Source of the DNA: a virus
Strand: one strand, 5' to 3'
Virus record (IMG/VR): IMGVR_UViG_3300027971_000028
Location: 62,001-126,000 of that record
DNA length: 64,000 nucleotides
Shown here: positions 1-8,242 of the stretch, piece by piece
How positions within the stretch are numbered: the stretch's first letter is position 1
Layout of the letters: each line of letters starts with the position of its first letter
Position numbers and translations under genes: made by a program
Notes under the pieces: generated by a model
What the model saw: only the letters and a program-made list of their open reading frames with translations
What the model was told of the DNA's origin: nothing
Databases searched by the model: none

Positions 1-351
1 GAGGATGAACGTCAGAAGGCTATTGACGATTTTCAGTCTGGAGCAATAAAATGGATTCTGTTTACAGCCCAAGCGGGAGGAGTTGGAATCACACTAACCG
101 CTGCTCGTCGTCTGATAATGCTTCAAAGACCTTGGTCTTTAGTTGATTACAAGCAAGTATTAGATCGCGTACACAGAATCGGAAGCGAAATACATGACTC
201 TATAGTAATTACCGACTATGTTACGGAAGGAACTATAGAAGAGAGGGTTATCCAAGTTTTAGAAACTAAAGCCGATAACTTTGAACAAATTGTTAAAGAT
301 AAAGATCAACTTCTAAAACTACTACAAGATGATAAGACAGGAAACCTATGA
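1..351 (+). CDS. SNF2-family DEAD-like helicase, C-terminal part (5' cut)
   Basis: The frame is open from base 1, so the start lies outside the window; 116 codons are visible. They hold the C-terminal RecA-like lobe: motif V (QAGGVGITLTAA, about codons 27-38) and motif VI (DRVHRIG, about codons 55-61), both typical of SNF2 ATPases. The tail is charged and helical. In phages such enzymes translocate on or remodel DNA in replication or recombination. The stop overlaps the next start (ATGA), so it is translationally coupled to the nuclease gene. Exact role unknown; family call strong. Confidence 0.88.
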   Translation, partial: EDERQKAIDDFQSGAIKWILFTAQAGGVGITLTAARRLIMLQRPWSLVDYKQVLDRVHRIGSEIHDSIVITDYVTEGTIEERVIQVLETKADNFEQIVKDKDQLLKLLQDDKTGNL

Positions 352-1274
352 GTGGAGTCATAAGACTATCTAACTCGGAAATACAGACATTTAAAGATTG
401 TCGCCGTCGTTGGTGGCTAACTTACTATCGTGCATTAAAACCTAAGCATCAAGATATGACTGGTCCACTTGCTATGGGAAGCAGAATCCATGCCGCTCTA
501 GATGCTCACTACGCAAAAGGTGTTCCTTTGCTAACTGCGCACTCTGAATTAATTGAACAAGATAAACAACTTTTACTACAAGATTTTAGAGATGTATCTA
601 ACCTTGAAACAGAAGGTGAGTTAGGTCGCATCATGCTTGAAGGCTATGAGCAATGGGTAGAAGAAAATGGTATTGATGCAGAACTTGAGATGATTTCAAC
701 GGAGGAAACAATTATTGCTCCACTGTTTAATGGCGAAGTAGAACTTCAAGGAAAACTTGATATGCGTGTTCGTCGCAAAGCCGACGGCGTAAGAATGTTC
801 CGTGACTTTAAAACTGTAGGAGGCTCTTTATCTGAGTTTGCAAATATGGCTCATATGAATGAGCAGGTTATGACATATATGCTTTTAGAGTCTACTAAAA
901 CAGATGAGAAGGAAAGAAGTGAGGGTGGAATATTTACACTTCTTAAAAAAGTTCGTAGAACTGCGGCTGCTAAACCTCCGTTCTATGATCAAGTAGAAAT
1001 TCGCCATAACATATTTACTTTACGCTCTTTCTGGAATAGAATTCACGGAACGATTACAGATTTAATGAGAGTAAGACAGGCGTTAGATGCTGGTGAAAGC
1101 CATGCATTTAATGCTTATCCAAAACCAAGTCGTGACTGTAAATGGAAATGCCAATTTTTTGCTATCTGCCCAATGTTTGACGACGGAAGCGCCGCTGAAC
1201 AAGCACTTAGTGAAATGTATGAGGAGACTGATCCTTATGCATATTATGAAACAGAGAAAAAAGGAGGCGAGTGA
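348..1274 (+). CDS. PD-(D/E)XK nuclease, Cas4/RecB-like
   Basis: 308 aa. The N-terminus has a Cys and basic/aromatic cluster (FKDCRRRWW) followed by GSRIHAAL, the helical motif of the PD-(D/E)XK_1 superfamily. The catalytic core is visible as QGKLDMRV and FRDFKTVG (Asp and D-x-K type), about residues 140-160. A C-terminal Cys cluster (CKWKCQFFAIC), with the N-terminal Cys, suggests a Cas4/AddB-like iron-sulfur cluster. It lies between a SNF2 helicase and a Sak4-like ATPase, so a role in end processing during recombination or replication is likely. Start ATG overlaps the upstream stop by 4 bases. Confidence 0.85.
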   Translation: MSGVIRLSNSEIQTFKDCRRRWWLTYYRALKPKHQDMTGPLAMGSRIHAALDAHYAKGVPLLTAHSELIEQDKQLLLQDFRDVSNLETEGELGRIMLEGYEQWVEENGIDAELEMISTEETIIAPLFNGEVELQGKLDMRVRRKADGVRMFRDFKTVGGSLSEFANMAHMNEQVMTYMLLESTKTDEKERSEGGIFTLLKKVRRTAAAKPPFYDQVEIRHNIFTLRSFWNRIHGTITDLMRVRQALDAGESHAFNAYPKPSRDCKWKCQFFAICPMFDDGSAAEQALSEMYEETDPYAYYETEKKGGE

Positions 1275-1277
1275 CGT

Positions 1278-2057
1278 ATGAGTGAGATCCAACGCTCTCT
1301 TACGGTTATGGTGTACGGAGAAAGCAAGGTAGGTAAATCTACTTTTGCTGTAACTGCTCCATACCCACGACTCATGCTTGACGTCGAGGGTGGGCACCGA
1401 TTCCTACCTATCGTTGTTAAGTATTGGGATCCTCTTCGCGAGGAACCACCAATCGCTGATGGAACTTGGGACACTGTTGTAGTTACAGTTCGTGACTATG
1501 ACACTGTTATTAAGGTTTATCAGTGGTTACAACTTGGAAAGCATCACTTCAAGAGTTTGATTATTGATTCAATCTCTGAACTACAAGTTAAATGTATGGA
1601 CAGCATCGCAGGTACAGAACAAATGAAGATGCAACAGTGGGGCGAACTTCTTCGTCACATGGGTGGGCTTCTTCGTGATCTTCGCGATCTAACTATGCAT
1701 GCTACAAATCCTCTTGAAGCAGTTGTACTTACTGCTATGTCAAGAACAAGCCAGGATGGAAGACACCGTCCATATCTACAAGGTCAACTAGCAATTCAAG
1801 CACCATATTTTTACGACATTCTTGGTGCGTTGACAGTAGAGCAAATGGCAAATCCAGATCCACTACAACCTCCTTATAAAGTAAGGCGTATGTATGTGGA
1901 AAGAACAAACGATTATGAGGCTGGCGAGCGAGTACAAGGTCGTCTAGGTTCTATAGTCGAGCAAGACAAGTTATCAATTGAAGTAATGCTTAATACCATT
2001 TTTGGAACTAAGCAAAATACTCAAGATAAAACAACTAAAGAAAAGAAAGAGGTATAA
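1278..2057 (+). CDS. Sak4-like RecA-type ATPase (AAA_24)
   Basis: 259 aa. The Walker A motif is near the N-terminus (YGESKVGKST, about residues 12-21). A Walker-B-like hydrophobic stretch ending in Asp follows (SLIIDSI, about residues 93-99). This pattern and length fit phage nucleotide-binding proteins of the Sak4 type, RecA-core single-strand annealing/recombination ATPases that work with a single-strand binding protein. The next gene is a good candidate for that partner. A purine-rich RBS lies just before the ATG. Confidence 0.8.
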   Translation: MSEIQRSLTVMVYGESKVGKSTFAVTAPYPRLMLDVEGGHRFLPIVVKYWDPLREEPPIADGTWDTVVVTVRDYDTVIKVYQWLQLGKHHFKSLIIDSISELQVKCMDSIAGTEQMKMQQWGELLRHMGGLLRDLRDLTMHATNPLEAVVLTAMSRTSQDGRHRPYLQGQLAIQAPYFYDILGALTVEQMANPDPLQPPYKVRRMYVERTNDYEAGERVQGRLGSIVEQDKLSIEVMLNTIFGTKQNTQDKTTKEKKEV

Positions 2058-2060
2058 CAA

Positions 2061-2576
2061 ATGAGTACTCTAAATTGGGGTGACCTCATCAAAGAAGCAG
2101 GCGAATCAGGTAACTATGATCCGCTTCCAGATGGTGATTACGATGTTCTAGTCCTAGAGGCTACACATAAAATGACACAGAGTGGCAAAACAATGTTCTC
2201 TGTAAAAGCGCAGGTTGAAGGTGGCGCTCATAACAAGCGTCTAGTTTGGGATAACTTAGTTGTTTCTCCAGACAGTCCTGCCGCACTTGGTATCTTTTTC
2301 AAAAAGATGCATGCTCTTGGTGTTCCTCGTGATTACTTTTTACAGCAACCAGCGCCAACCAATGCTCAGATTGAGCAAATAATTACTGGTAAGCGTTTCC
2401 GTGCTCAAGTTGGAACACGTACTTGGAATGGTTCTAAGAAGAACGAAATCAAGAACTACTACCCAAACGCTGCGCAAACTTCTGCAGCATCTGCTCCAGT
2501 TGCCGCTGCTCCAGCGCCAGCACCTGCACCAGCTCCAGCGCCAGCACCTGCTGCTGCTCCTGCTGCTCCGTTCTAA
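2061..2576 (+). CDS. DUF669-like putative ssDNA-binding protein
   Basis: 171 aa. The N-terminal 130 residues look like a compact beta-rich domain (LPDGDYDVLVLEA; NKRLVWDNLVV), resembling phage DUF669/SSB-like proteins found beside Sak4-type ATPases. The C-terminus is an Ala-Pro repeat tail of about 35 residues ending in PF, reminiscent of SSB C-terminal tails that recruit partners, although the usual acidic tip is missing. It begins 3 bases after the ATPase. Single-strand binding is inferred from context, not shown by a decisive motif. Confidence 0.6.
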   Translation: MSTLNWGDLIKEAGESGNYDPLPDGDYDVLVLEATHKMTQSGKTMFSVKAQVEGGAHNKRLVWDNLVVSPDSPAALGIFFKKMHALGVPRDYFLQQPAPTNAQIEQIITGKRFRAQVGTRTWNGSKKNEIKNYYPNAAQTSAASAPVAAAPAPAPAPAPAPAPAAAPAAPF

Positions 2577-2590
2577 ATAAAAAATAGAGT

Positions 2591-2639
2591 TTACTAGATG
2601 TTGTTGTTGTTCAGGGGAATTACCAACAACATCTAGTAA
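2591..2639 (+). terminator. 16-bp perfect hairpin, terminator-like
   Basis: Perfect inverted repeat with arms at 2591-2606 and 2624-2639 and a 17-base loop. It lies after the recombination block and before the GT-B-like gene. There is no T-run on the 3' side, so it is not a classical intrinsic terminator. It may protect a 3' end or act as a processing or regulatory structure. Confidence 0.55.
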
Positions 2640-2663
2640 CCATCTTAGATATAAGAGGTTTAT

Positions 2664-3674
2664 ATGAAGGTATTAATTACAGGGTGCACAGCCTCTCACG
2701 CATCCAAAAATACAAACGAAAAAGTTCCTTCATTTGCTGGAAATATTAATAGTGCTTTAACTGAATTAGGTTTTGATGTTACTTGGGAAGATCCTTCAGT
2801 AACTATGACTAAAGATTATTTATCTCAATATGACGCCATTTTAGTGGGTATCGCTAAGCCAACAGGTATTGCATCCCACAGGGCATACGGTGCTCTATCC
2901 GTAATAAATCACGCTAGTGACCTAGGAACTCTTTCTCTTTTTATAGACACGATAGATCCTCACAAACTTTACTTCAGTCTGGGAGACATATATAGGAAGC
3001 CAGAGTCTTTCTTTGGCAGTTTCTACTCTAAAAAACGAGAGTACAAGTTAGCCTTAGAGCCTAAAAACTATGAAAACGTAATAGAGGGCGCTAGAAAACT
3101 TTATGGCGGTGCTTGGCCTAAAACAATTATTCCGTCTTACCCTTGGTCTACTGAAGAGGTAGTTACTAAATACATACCTAATATAAACAAAACAAAATTA
3201 TTCTTAGTTAACCCAGACTCCTACCTTTTAGAAATTAATAACCCGATACACAACTATGCTGATGGAAGTTATTGGTGCATAGATAATCCCAAGACGGATT
3301 GGTATCGTAAGGTATCTGTTTCTTTATCTAACCCGCAACTTAACTACAGAGCAACTAAGTGGGAAGGCAATAAAGACATATTGACTAGAATATCTAGTTC
3401 AATGGGAGTTTTAGTTTCAGTCTACAAATCTGGAAATCCTTGGTGGTTTCCAACTTTATCTCAAACGCTTTACATAGGAGTACCTGCAATTACTGATTGG
3501 AGGTTAACTACGTATATGGGTCCAGAATGGTCAATGCTTCCAAACGCTATAGAGGAGATGAGTCCTATTGAAAGAGTGGAAGTGTCTAAGAAACAGAAAG
3601 AGTCTTATATTCAAAATATACCCTCATGGGAGAGTGTAAAAGAAAATATAGGAAACATACTGCTACAAAAGTAA
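2664..3674 (+). CDS. Putative GT-B-fold glycosyltransferase-like protein
   Basis: 336 aa. The N-terminus looks Rossmann-like (MKVLITGCTASH, then alternating strands, with YDAILVGIA near residues 55-63). The C-terminal half has the GT-B pattern of a strand plus GxP loop (TLYIGVPAITDW, about residues 268-279), followed by a helical tail. No catalytic residues can be named and the donor is unknown. It could supply sugar for DNA or virion modification; four more sugar-enzyme genes lie at 7562-11139. It begins after the 2591-2639 hairpin and has an RBS (gaggt). Confidence 0.5.
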   Translation: MKVLITGCTASHASKNTNEKVPSFAGNINSALTELGFDVTWEDPSVTMTKDYLSQYDAILVGIAKPTGIASHRAYGALSVINHASDLGTLSLFIDTIDPHKLYFSLGDIYRKPESFFGSFYSKKREYKLALEPKNYENVIEGARKLYGGAWPKTIIPSYPWSTEEVVTKYIPNINKTKLFLVNPDSYLLEINNPIHNYADGSYWCIDNPKTDWYRKVSVSLSNPQLNYRATKWEGNKDILTRISSSMGVLVSVYKSGNPWWFPTLSQTLYIGVPAITDWRLTTYMGPEWSMLPNAIEEMSPIERVEVSKKQKESYIQNIPSWESVKENIGNILLQK

Positions 3675-3704
3675 TAAACAAACTAACTAGGAAAGGAACA
3701 AAAA

Positions 3705-4136
3705 ATGGCTGATGTAGATATCGCCTGGGTAAAAGAGCAACTGACAAAAAACAAGACCAGAAGAATTGTTGGTGACTCTGTTCTAACTCTTCTCAAGTCT
3801 TGGGAAGATGTAAAAGAAAAGAATAAAGAACAAAAAGTTGACTACTCTAAAGATATTATTGCTATCTTTGCTAAGTTGTCACTGGGTCACGCTCTTGTAA
3901 AAGAAGAAAAAGGCGAGACTTGGGTTCAGGTAACTCCTGGCTCAATTGTTTTGGCAGATTACGTGCGAATAAAGTCTGATGCTTTTGATAATAAGAGCGG
4001 TAAAGACTTTAATGGAAGGAGAGGTCGGGTTGTAGGAATTCGTTATGGAGATATTATTATTAAAAGTGATGATAATAAAGCTCCTCTTTTAGACGGAGTT
4101 CATTTAAGACCAGATCAATTAGAGAAACGCTTGTAA
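3705..4136 (+). CDS. Hypothetical protein with KOW/SH3-like C-terminal region
   Basis: 143 aa, not recognised. The N-terminal half is charged and helical (KEQLTKNKTRR). The C-terminal 60 residues contain FNGRRGRVVGIRYGDIIIK, a Gly-Arg-Val beta pattern seen in small SH3/KOW-like barrels. A clear RBS (aggaaagg) precedes the ATG. First of a run of small early-type genes with the two WhiB genes downstream. Confidence 0.7.
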   Translation: MADVDIAWVKEQLTKNKTRRIVGDSVLTLLKSWEDVKEKNKEQKVDYSKDIIAIFAKLSLGHALVKEEKGETWVQVTPGSIVLADYVRIKSDAFDNKSGKDFNGRRGRVVGIRYGDIIIKSDDNKAPLLDGVHLRPDQLEKRL

Positions 4137-4137
4137 C

Positions 4138-4356
4138 TTGAAAACAGTTACATATAAGTTCTCTGTAGTTGGGAATAATCATCAAGAGATTATTGACAAT
4201 ATCAAAGAAGAAATATCTTTGTACCTTGCCATAAACTCTGATGACCCACTAAAATATGTTAATTATGAGGTAACTATTGATGGCACCTCTGATAAAAATC
4301 TTCCCAAAAAATACAATGCTCAAGTGATAGCGAGGATAAAGGATGACATCAGGTAA
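4138..4356 (+). CDS. Small hypothetical protein (TTG start)
   Basis: 72 aa, not recognised. The only start that fits is TTG at 4138, one base after the upstream stop, so it is probably coupled. The pattern is beta-alpha-beta like (TVTYKFSVVG, EIIDNIKEEISLYL, YEVTIDG). Its end overlaps the DUF6378 gene by 14 bases. Confidence 0.6.
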   Translation: MKTVTYKFSVVGNNHQEIIDNIKEEISLYLAINSDDPLKYVNYEVTIDGTSDKNLPKKYNAQVIARIKDDIR

Positions 4357-4669
4357 CGAAGAAACACCAACAACTAATGAACCTACTACCTTACGGGTTG
4401 AAGCGCTACGGGAAGCCGCCAGAATTATTTCTGGGGAGCGCAACAAACAGTACGGTGGTCCTGAAGAAAACTTTGAAAGAATAGCAAAAATATGGGAGAT
4501 AATTTTTGGTATCCCTGTAAGTAATGAAGATGTAGCGATGGCAATGGTTGCTGTAAAAGTTGCTCGCTATGCTTCTAAATCTGGATACCAACCAGATACT
4601 TGGATTGATATTGCTGGTTACGCTGCATGCGGTTATGAGGTCGGGAACTTGGAGAATAAACAAAAATAA
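4343..4669 (+). CDS. DUF6378 family protein
   Basis: 108 aa. The core EAARIISGERNKQYG, then ENFERIAKIW, VAMAMVAVKVAR and DTWIDIAGYAACG, matches DUF6378 as I remember it, a small all-helical family common in phages. Function unknown; the alpha-helical, acidic pattern recalls MazG/dUTPase-like folds, but that link is inference. It overlaps the preceding gene by 14 bases and has its own RBS (gaggataaagg). Confidence 0.75.
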   Translation: MTSGNEETPTTNEPTTLRVEALREAARIISGERNKQYGGPEENFERIAKIWEIIFGIPVSNEDVAMAMVAVKVARYASKSGYQPDTWIDIAGYAACGYEVGNLENKQK

Positions 4670-4715
4670 TTTGTAAGTAAATAACCCGATAACCAAACTT
4701 TAAAAGGAGAGCCAA

Positions 4716-4994
4716 GTGTCTCGTGGACCATGGGAATTTGAAGAACCGTTATGCGCAGAAGTTGGTGTAGAAATATTTTACACTGATGATAAAGATGAAA
4801 AGAAAGTTGATTCGATGAGTACATATGCAATGGCAAATTCCATATGCAAACAGTGTCCTCACAAAGCCGAGTGTGCTGACTGGGCTATTAAAAATGAACT
4901 GTTTGGTTTTTGGGGAGGACTAAGTCCCAAGGATAGAACTAATATAAGAAAGCACAAAAGAATTCCTGTAAATATAGATTTAAAACAAATATAG
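4716..4994 (+). CDS. WhiB-family iron-sulfur transcription regulator
   Basis: 92 aa, GTG start after RBS aaaggaga. It has the four Wbl cysteines: one in EPLCAEV near residue 12, then ICKQCPHKAEC, which gives the C-x2-C-x5-C spacing. The FGFWGGL turn follows and the C-terminal tail is basic (RKHKR). WhiB proteins carry a 4Fe-4S cluster and bind region 4 of the main sigma factor in Actinobacteria, changing promoter choice. This is strong evidence for an actinobacterial host. Possible partner for the repeated promoter element found at the tail genes. Confidence 0.92.
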   Translation: MSRGPWEFEEPLCAEVGVEIFYTDDKDEKKVDSMSTYAMANSICKQCPHKAECADWAIKNELFGFWGGLSPKDRTNIRKHKRIPVNIDLKQI

Positions 4995-4995
4995 A

Positions 4996-5343
4996 ATGGA
5001 AAATACAACTAGAATTGTCCTACTAGATACGCCTAAAGAAAGGCTATGTATGGAAGACAGTTCAATAGTTAGCCCTATGGCTCTCTGCGAGTTGTGCTGG
5101 ATGGAAGAGCACTCCAAGTGGGAGCCTCAGAGTGTGAATGAAGATGGCAACATCCTTGTAAAACTTGTTGGTGTAGATATGCCAACAATAATAAACACTG
5201 GCTCTGTAGATGTCTGCTGTATGTGCGGATCAGTAACTATTGCTGGGATATATGAGTTAAAGAAGCAAGAAGAAATATACTTTACCAATGATGAGTTTTC
5301 AAAGGATTTTGAGTTTAATTTTTACTCTACAGAAGACGAATAG
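4996..5343 (+). CDS. Hypothetical Cys-rich protein, possible zinc site
   Basis: 115 aa, not recognised. Two Cys pairs, CELC near residue 31 and CCMCG near residue 75, could bind one zinc ion. The C-terminal half is acidic. The ATG follows the WhiB stop after one base, so it is coupled to it. Confidence 0.65.
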   Translation: MENTTRIVLLDTPKERLCMEDSSIVSPMALCELCWMEEHSKWEPQSVNEDGNILVKLVGVDMPTIINTGSVDVCCMCGSVTIAGIYELKKQEEIYFTNDEFSKDFEFNFYSTEDE

Positions 5344-5357
5344 CCTCTAAAAAACTA

Positions 5358-5696
5358 ATGAAAAAAGACACAAGACCTGGGGAAGAGCTTTGGTGTGAGT
5401 GGAGTGGATCTGGCTACAATAAAAATAACCCTGACTCAACCGTTTATTACACTTTAGATTATGTAGATATGGATAATGATCTTGTCTCTAGAGCACTAGC
5501 ATCTGCTATTCAAAGAGACGGGGTTGCCGATTCTTTAGGAGATAGTTTTAAATTAATTGAAAATTGTCAAATAACTAGGGGCTGGTGTGGCATTCTAGAG
5601 GAAGAGTTTGAGTACGTAGTGTGTGACGAAAATTCTGAAACCGAGTATGGTGATATAGTAGATAATATTGAATTAACTACTTGGATAGAAATATAG
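5358..5696 (+). CDS. Hypothetical acidic protein
   Basis: 112 aa, not recognised. Acidic, no membrane segment. A few Cys (ELWCEW, ITRGWCG, VVCDEN) are spread without a CxxC pair. It lies between the two WhiB genes in one transcription unit. Confidence 0.6.
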   Translation: MKKDTRPGEELWCEWSGSGYNKNNPDSTVYYTLDYVDMDNDLVSRALASAIQRDGVADSLGDSFKLIENCQITRGWCGILEEEFEYVVCDENSETEYGDIVDNIELTTWIEI

Positions 5697-5751
5697 TAAA
5701 TATAGTGTTTTAGTCAGTAGATTTATAGTGCTTTAGTTTAAAATAGAGCAT

Positions 5752-6276
5752 ATGTGGAAACCAGCAGAAAGCCTTAGATGGCAGAGTGAAGCCTTATGCG
5801 CTAAACCATCAAATAAAAAATATTTAGACTGGTTCTTTTCTAAAGATTTTTCTCAAAAATATGATGCTAAAAATTTATGTTTCTCCTGCCCTGTGAGAAA
5901 AGATTGTTTACAGTGGGCTTTAGAGCACAGACAAATTTGGGGAATATGGGGAGGCAAAGATGAAATTGAGATCCGCAGAACTCTTTCTGTTTCATATCTT
6001 GGAGAAGAGACTCGACGCCGTAGATACCCTAACTGTCCGTTCTGTACTGCTAGACCTGGCAAACTAGAAACATCTGTAGAAAAACTATCAACAACTGGAA
6101 GATGGACTACAGCAAAAATTGTTACCTGTACCGAGTGTGGCTTTGCTTGGAGAAGTAGAACTAGCGCCAATGCAGTAGAGGCGTATAAGGCTGAGAAAAT
6201 TGATAAAGCAGCCAAGTTAGAGAAGAAAAAAGAGAAATTAAGGAAGAAAAACAAGCGTAAAAAAGCAGTTTCATAG
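5752..6276 (+). CDS. WhiB domain fused to a C-terminal zinc ribbon
   Basis: 174 aa. Residues 1-75 form a WhiB domain: a first Cys in EALCAKP, then LCFSCPVRKDC and the IWGIWGGK turn. Residues about 92-135 add a zinc-ribbon-like unit, CPFC and, about 30 residues later, CTECGFAW. The tail (about 145-174) is very basic and helical and could bind nucleic acid. Usual WhiB proteins are about 80-130 aa, so the extension is notable. A promoter switch or sigma partner is likely; targets unknown. Confidence 0.88.
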   Translation: MWKPAESLRWQSEALCAKPSNKKYLDWFFSKDFSQKYDAKNLCFSCPVRKDCLQWALEHRQIWGIWGGKDEIEIRRTLSVSYLGEETRRRRYPNCPFCTARPGKLETSVEKLSTTGRWTTAKIVTCTECGFAWRSRTSANAVEAYKAEKIDKAAKLEKKKEKLRKKNKRKKAVS

Positions 6277-6281
6277 CCTAC

Positions 6282-6310
6282 TTGCTATTTTCTATCCTAC
6301 CTACTAGTAT
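6282..6310 (+). promoter_or_regulatory. Candidate sigma70-type promoter
   Basis: TTGCTA at 6282-6287, a 17-base spacer, then TAGTAT at 6305-6310, about 35 bases before the next ATG. RBS aggagc follows. It would drive the secreted-protein gene on its own. Confidence 0.5.
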
Positions 6311-6344
6311 TGCCTCTCAAGAGACAAAATGACTAGGAGCAAGA

Positions 6345-7487
6345 ATGTTAAAGAATAAAGTACGTATATTAGGTTTAGCCACTGCGCTAACACTTATTGC
6401 CAGCCCAGCCTTTGCTGGATGGGCAGCAGATACAGATGCACAAAGCACAGTATCTCGAATGAAGTCTGAAGATTTGCTTCAAACAAGAGCCGATGGCTAC
6501 TTTGCAATCACTTTAGATGAAATCACATCTACACCACAGACATCTGGTCTTACCAATGCCCCGTCTGCTAAAGCAAAATACGCAGTTATTATTGATGGTG
6601 TTGTTGATCGGATAGTTACTTGGGATGGTTATTCACCAAACCGTGTAATTGATTCATATGGAATTATTGTAAAGCTTCCTGCTAATGCTGGAGTTAAGTA
6701 TGTTGATTCAAGGGGTATAACTCGCCTTAAGCCAATTACTCAAGGCTCAATTGTTTCTGTATATGTAGCACCTGATGTAAAGGTAACTCCTACATATGAG
6801 ATCACTCAATTGTCTCCAGTAACACTCCCAACTGAGCCAACTGGTTCTGCTGTCTCAGAGGCAAACTCTTCAGTAGTTACCTCTCAAACACTTAATTCTA
6901 ACAACTCAGTCTCAATGACTGTTGAGGTTGCTGGCGTTCAGGATCTGCCGTCTACATCAGTTGTTTCTGTATACACAGTTACAGATGGTCGCTCAACTAC
7001 CTCAGTAGGTCTTGCGCAGGGGCAAAGCACGGTAACCATAAATGATCTACCTCAGGATCAAAACGTCACAGTTAAAACAGTAATTTGTGATACTTTGACA
7101 AATACTGAGACTGTAATATCAAACCCTATAGTTGCAACTGTTGCCTCAACTGCGCCAGCGCCAACTCCAGCTAGAAGTGCCGCAACAGATCGAGCAACAA
7201 TTACTGCTCCATCTATCTCTTCTCGAGTTGTAGATGCCTCTGGAGCCTTATCTGTGGCTATTGCAATGCCAGCAGTTCCAAACTTTGACTCAAGTAAATC
7301 TTGGGCAACTCTTATTGTCCGTGATAATAAATCTGGCTCAACTACAGCAATTGGAACAGATGGAACAGCCCAGACTCTAAATGTTGGATCCCTTGGATCA
7401 GGTCGTGATTACACCGTTTCGGTTGTAGTTCGTGATCTTGCTACAGGACAAGAGACTGTGATTAGTGGTGAAGGCATATCTAAGTAA
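6345..7487 (+). CDS. Secreted protein with signal peptide and Ig/Fn3-like repeats
   Basis: 380 aa. A classic Sec signal peptide (basic MLKNKVR, hydrophobic ATALTLIA, cut after PAFA near residue 24). The mature part is Thr/Ser/Val rich. After about residue 180 it has two repeated beta units with similar phrases (SVYTVTDG and TLIVRDNKSG; VTVKTVICD and YTVSVVVRD). No enzyme motif. Own promoter and strong terminator make it a single-gene unit. Phage-encoded secreted proteins are unusual; it could act at the host surface, for example in exclusion or adhesion. Function unknown. Confidence 0.7.
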   Translation: MLKNKVRILGLATALTLIASPAFAGWAADTDAQSTVSRMKSEDLLQTRADGYFAITLDEITSTPQTSGLTNAPSAKAKYAVIIDGVVDRIVTWDGYSPNRVIDSYGIIVKLPANAGVKYVDSRGITRLKPITQGSIVSVYVAPDVKVTPTYEITQLSPVTLPTEPTGSAVSEANSSVVTSQTLNSNNSVSMTVEVAGVQDLPSTSVVSVYTVTDGRSTTSVGLAQGQSTVTINDLPQDQNVTVKTVICDTLTNTETVISNPIVATVASTAPAPTPARSAATDRATITAPSISSRVVDASGALSVAIAMPAVPNFDSSKSWATLIVRDNKSGSTTAIGTDGTAQTLNVGSLGSGRDYTVSVVVRDLATGQETVISGEGISK

Positions 7488-7497
7488 TACAACATAT

Positions 7498-7536
7498 AAA
7501 ATAGGGATCACTTATAGAGAGTGATCCCTATTTTTT
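7498..7536 (+). terminator. Rho-independent terminator
   Basis: 15-bp perfect stem (7498-7512 with 7520-7534), 7-base loop, GC-rich middle and a run of T at the 3' side. Ends transcription of the secreted-protein gene. Confidence 0.9.
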
Positions 7537-7561
7537 ATATATTCCATGTTAAAATTAAGTT

Positions 7562-8242
7562 ATGACTCGCTCAATTATCTTAGTTCCATCTAGAACTAGA
7601 CCTAAAAGATTTGTTAAAGCAGTGGACTCTCTAAGATATCACTCAACTGTTTCGGACATAGTTGCTTGCTTAGATGAGGATGATCACGCTTTATATCCAA
7701 GGATGCAGGGTATTAAGTATGAGATAGGACCTAAACCAGAGCAGTTAGGTGTAAATGAAAAACTAAATCGCATGGCAAATAAGTATATGGACGAGTATGA
7801 CTACATTCTTTGGGCAGCGGATGACACGACTGTTATGACACCTAAGTGGGATGAAAACCTTATTAATGCAATAAAAGATGTGCCTATGGGCATCTCATAC
7901 CCAGATGATTTGGCTCAAAGGGCTCTTTTACCTAGCAACGGAACTTGTTTTGATTCAAATATTGTAAAAACACTTGGATACCTAGCCCCTCCTGAGTTAT
8001 TACATTTATATATAGATAATTTTTGGAAACTACTAGGAGATGCTATGCAGACTCTTAGATACTGCCCTGAAGTTATCTTAGAACATCACCACTACGCAGT
8101 TCGCAAGGCACCTTCTGATGATTTATATGCTGCGATAAACTCTCCTTGGATGTATGAGCGAGATAGGAATGCTTTGGCTAAATATAAGATGACAAATTTT
8201 CAGAGTGATATTACAAAACTAAAAGAGGCAATTAACAAATGA
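7562..8242 (+). CDS. GT-A-type glycosyltransferase-like protein
   Basis: 226 aa. GT-A nucleotide-sugar features: IILVPSRTRPKRF at the N-terminus, a strand ending in the acidic motif YILWAADDT (about residues 76-84, DxD-like) and a later HHH cluster (LEHHHYAVRK). It probably moves a sugar from a nucleotide donor to an unknown acceptor. The ATG is 6 bases after a TAAAAT box, so the message may be leaderless. It overlaps the epimerase start by 4 bases (ATGA), which supports one pathway. Confidence 0.65.
   Translation: MTRSIILVPSRTRPKRFVKAVDSLRYHSTVSDIVACLDEDDHALYPRMQGIKYEIGPKPEQLGVNEKLNRMANKYMDEYDYILWAADDTTVMTPKWDENLINAIKDVPMGISYPDDLAQRALLPSNGTCFDSNIVKTLGYLAPPELLHLYIDNFWKLLGDAMQTLRYCPEVILEHHHYAVRKAPSDDLYAAINSPWMYERDRNALAKYKMTNFQSDITKLKEAINK

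Noticed and set aside
1083-1397. Minus-strand ORFs over the nuclease and ATPase genes
   Set aside because: Shadows of strong plus-strand genes with clear motifs.
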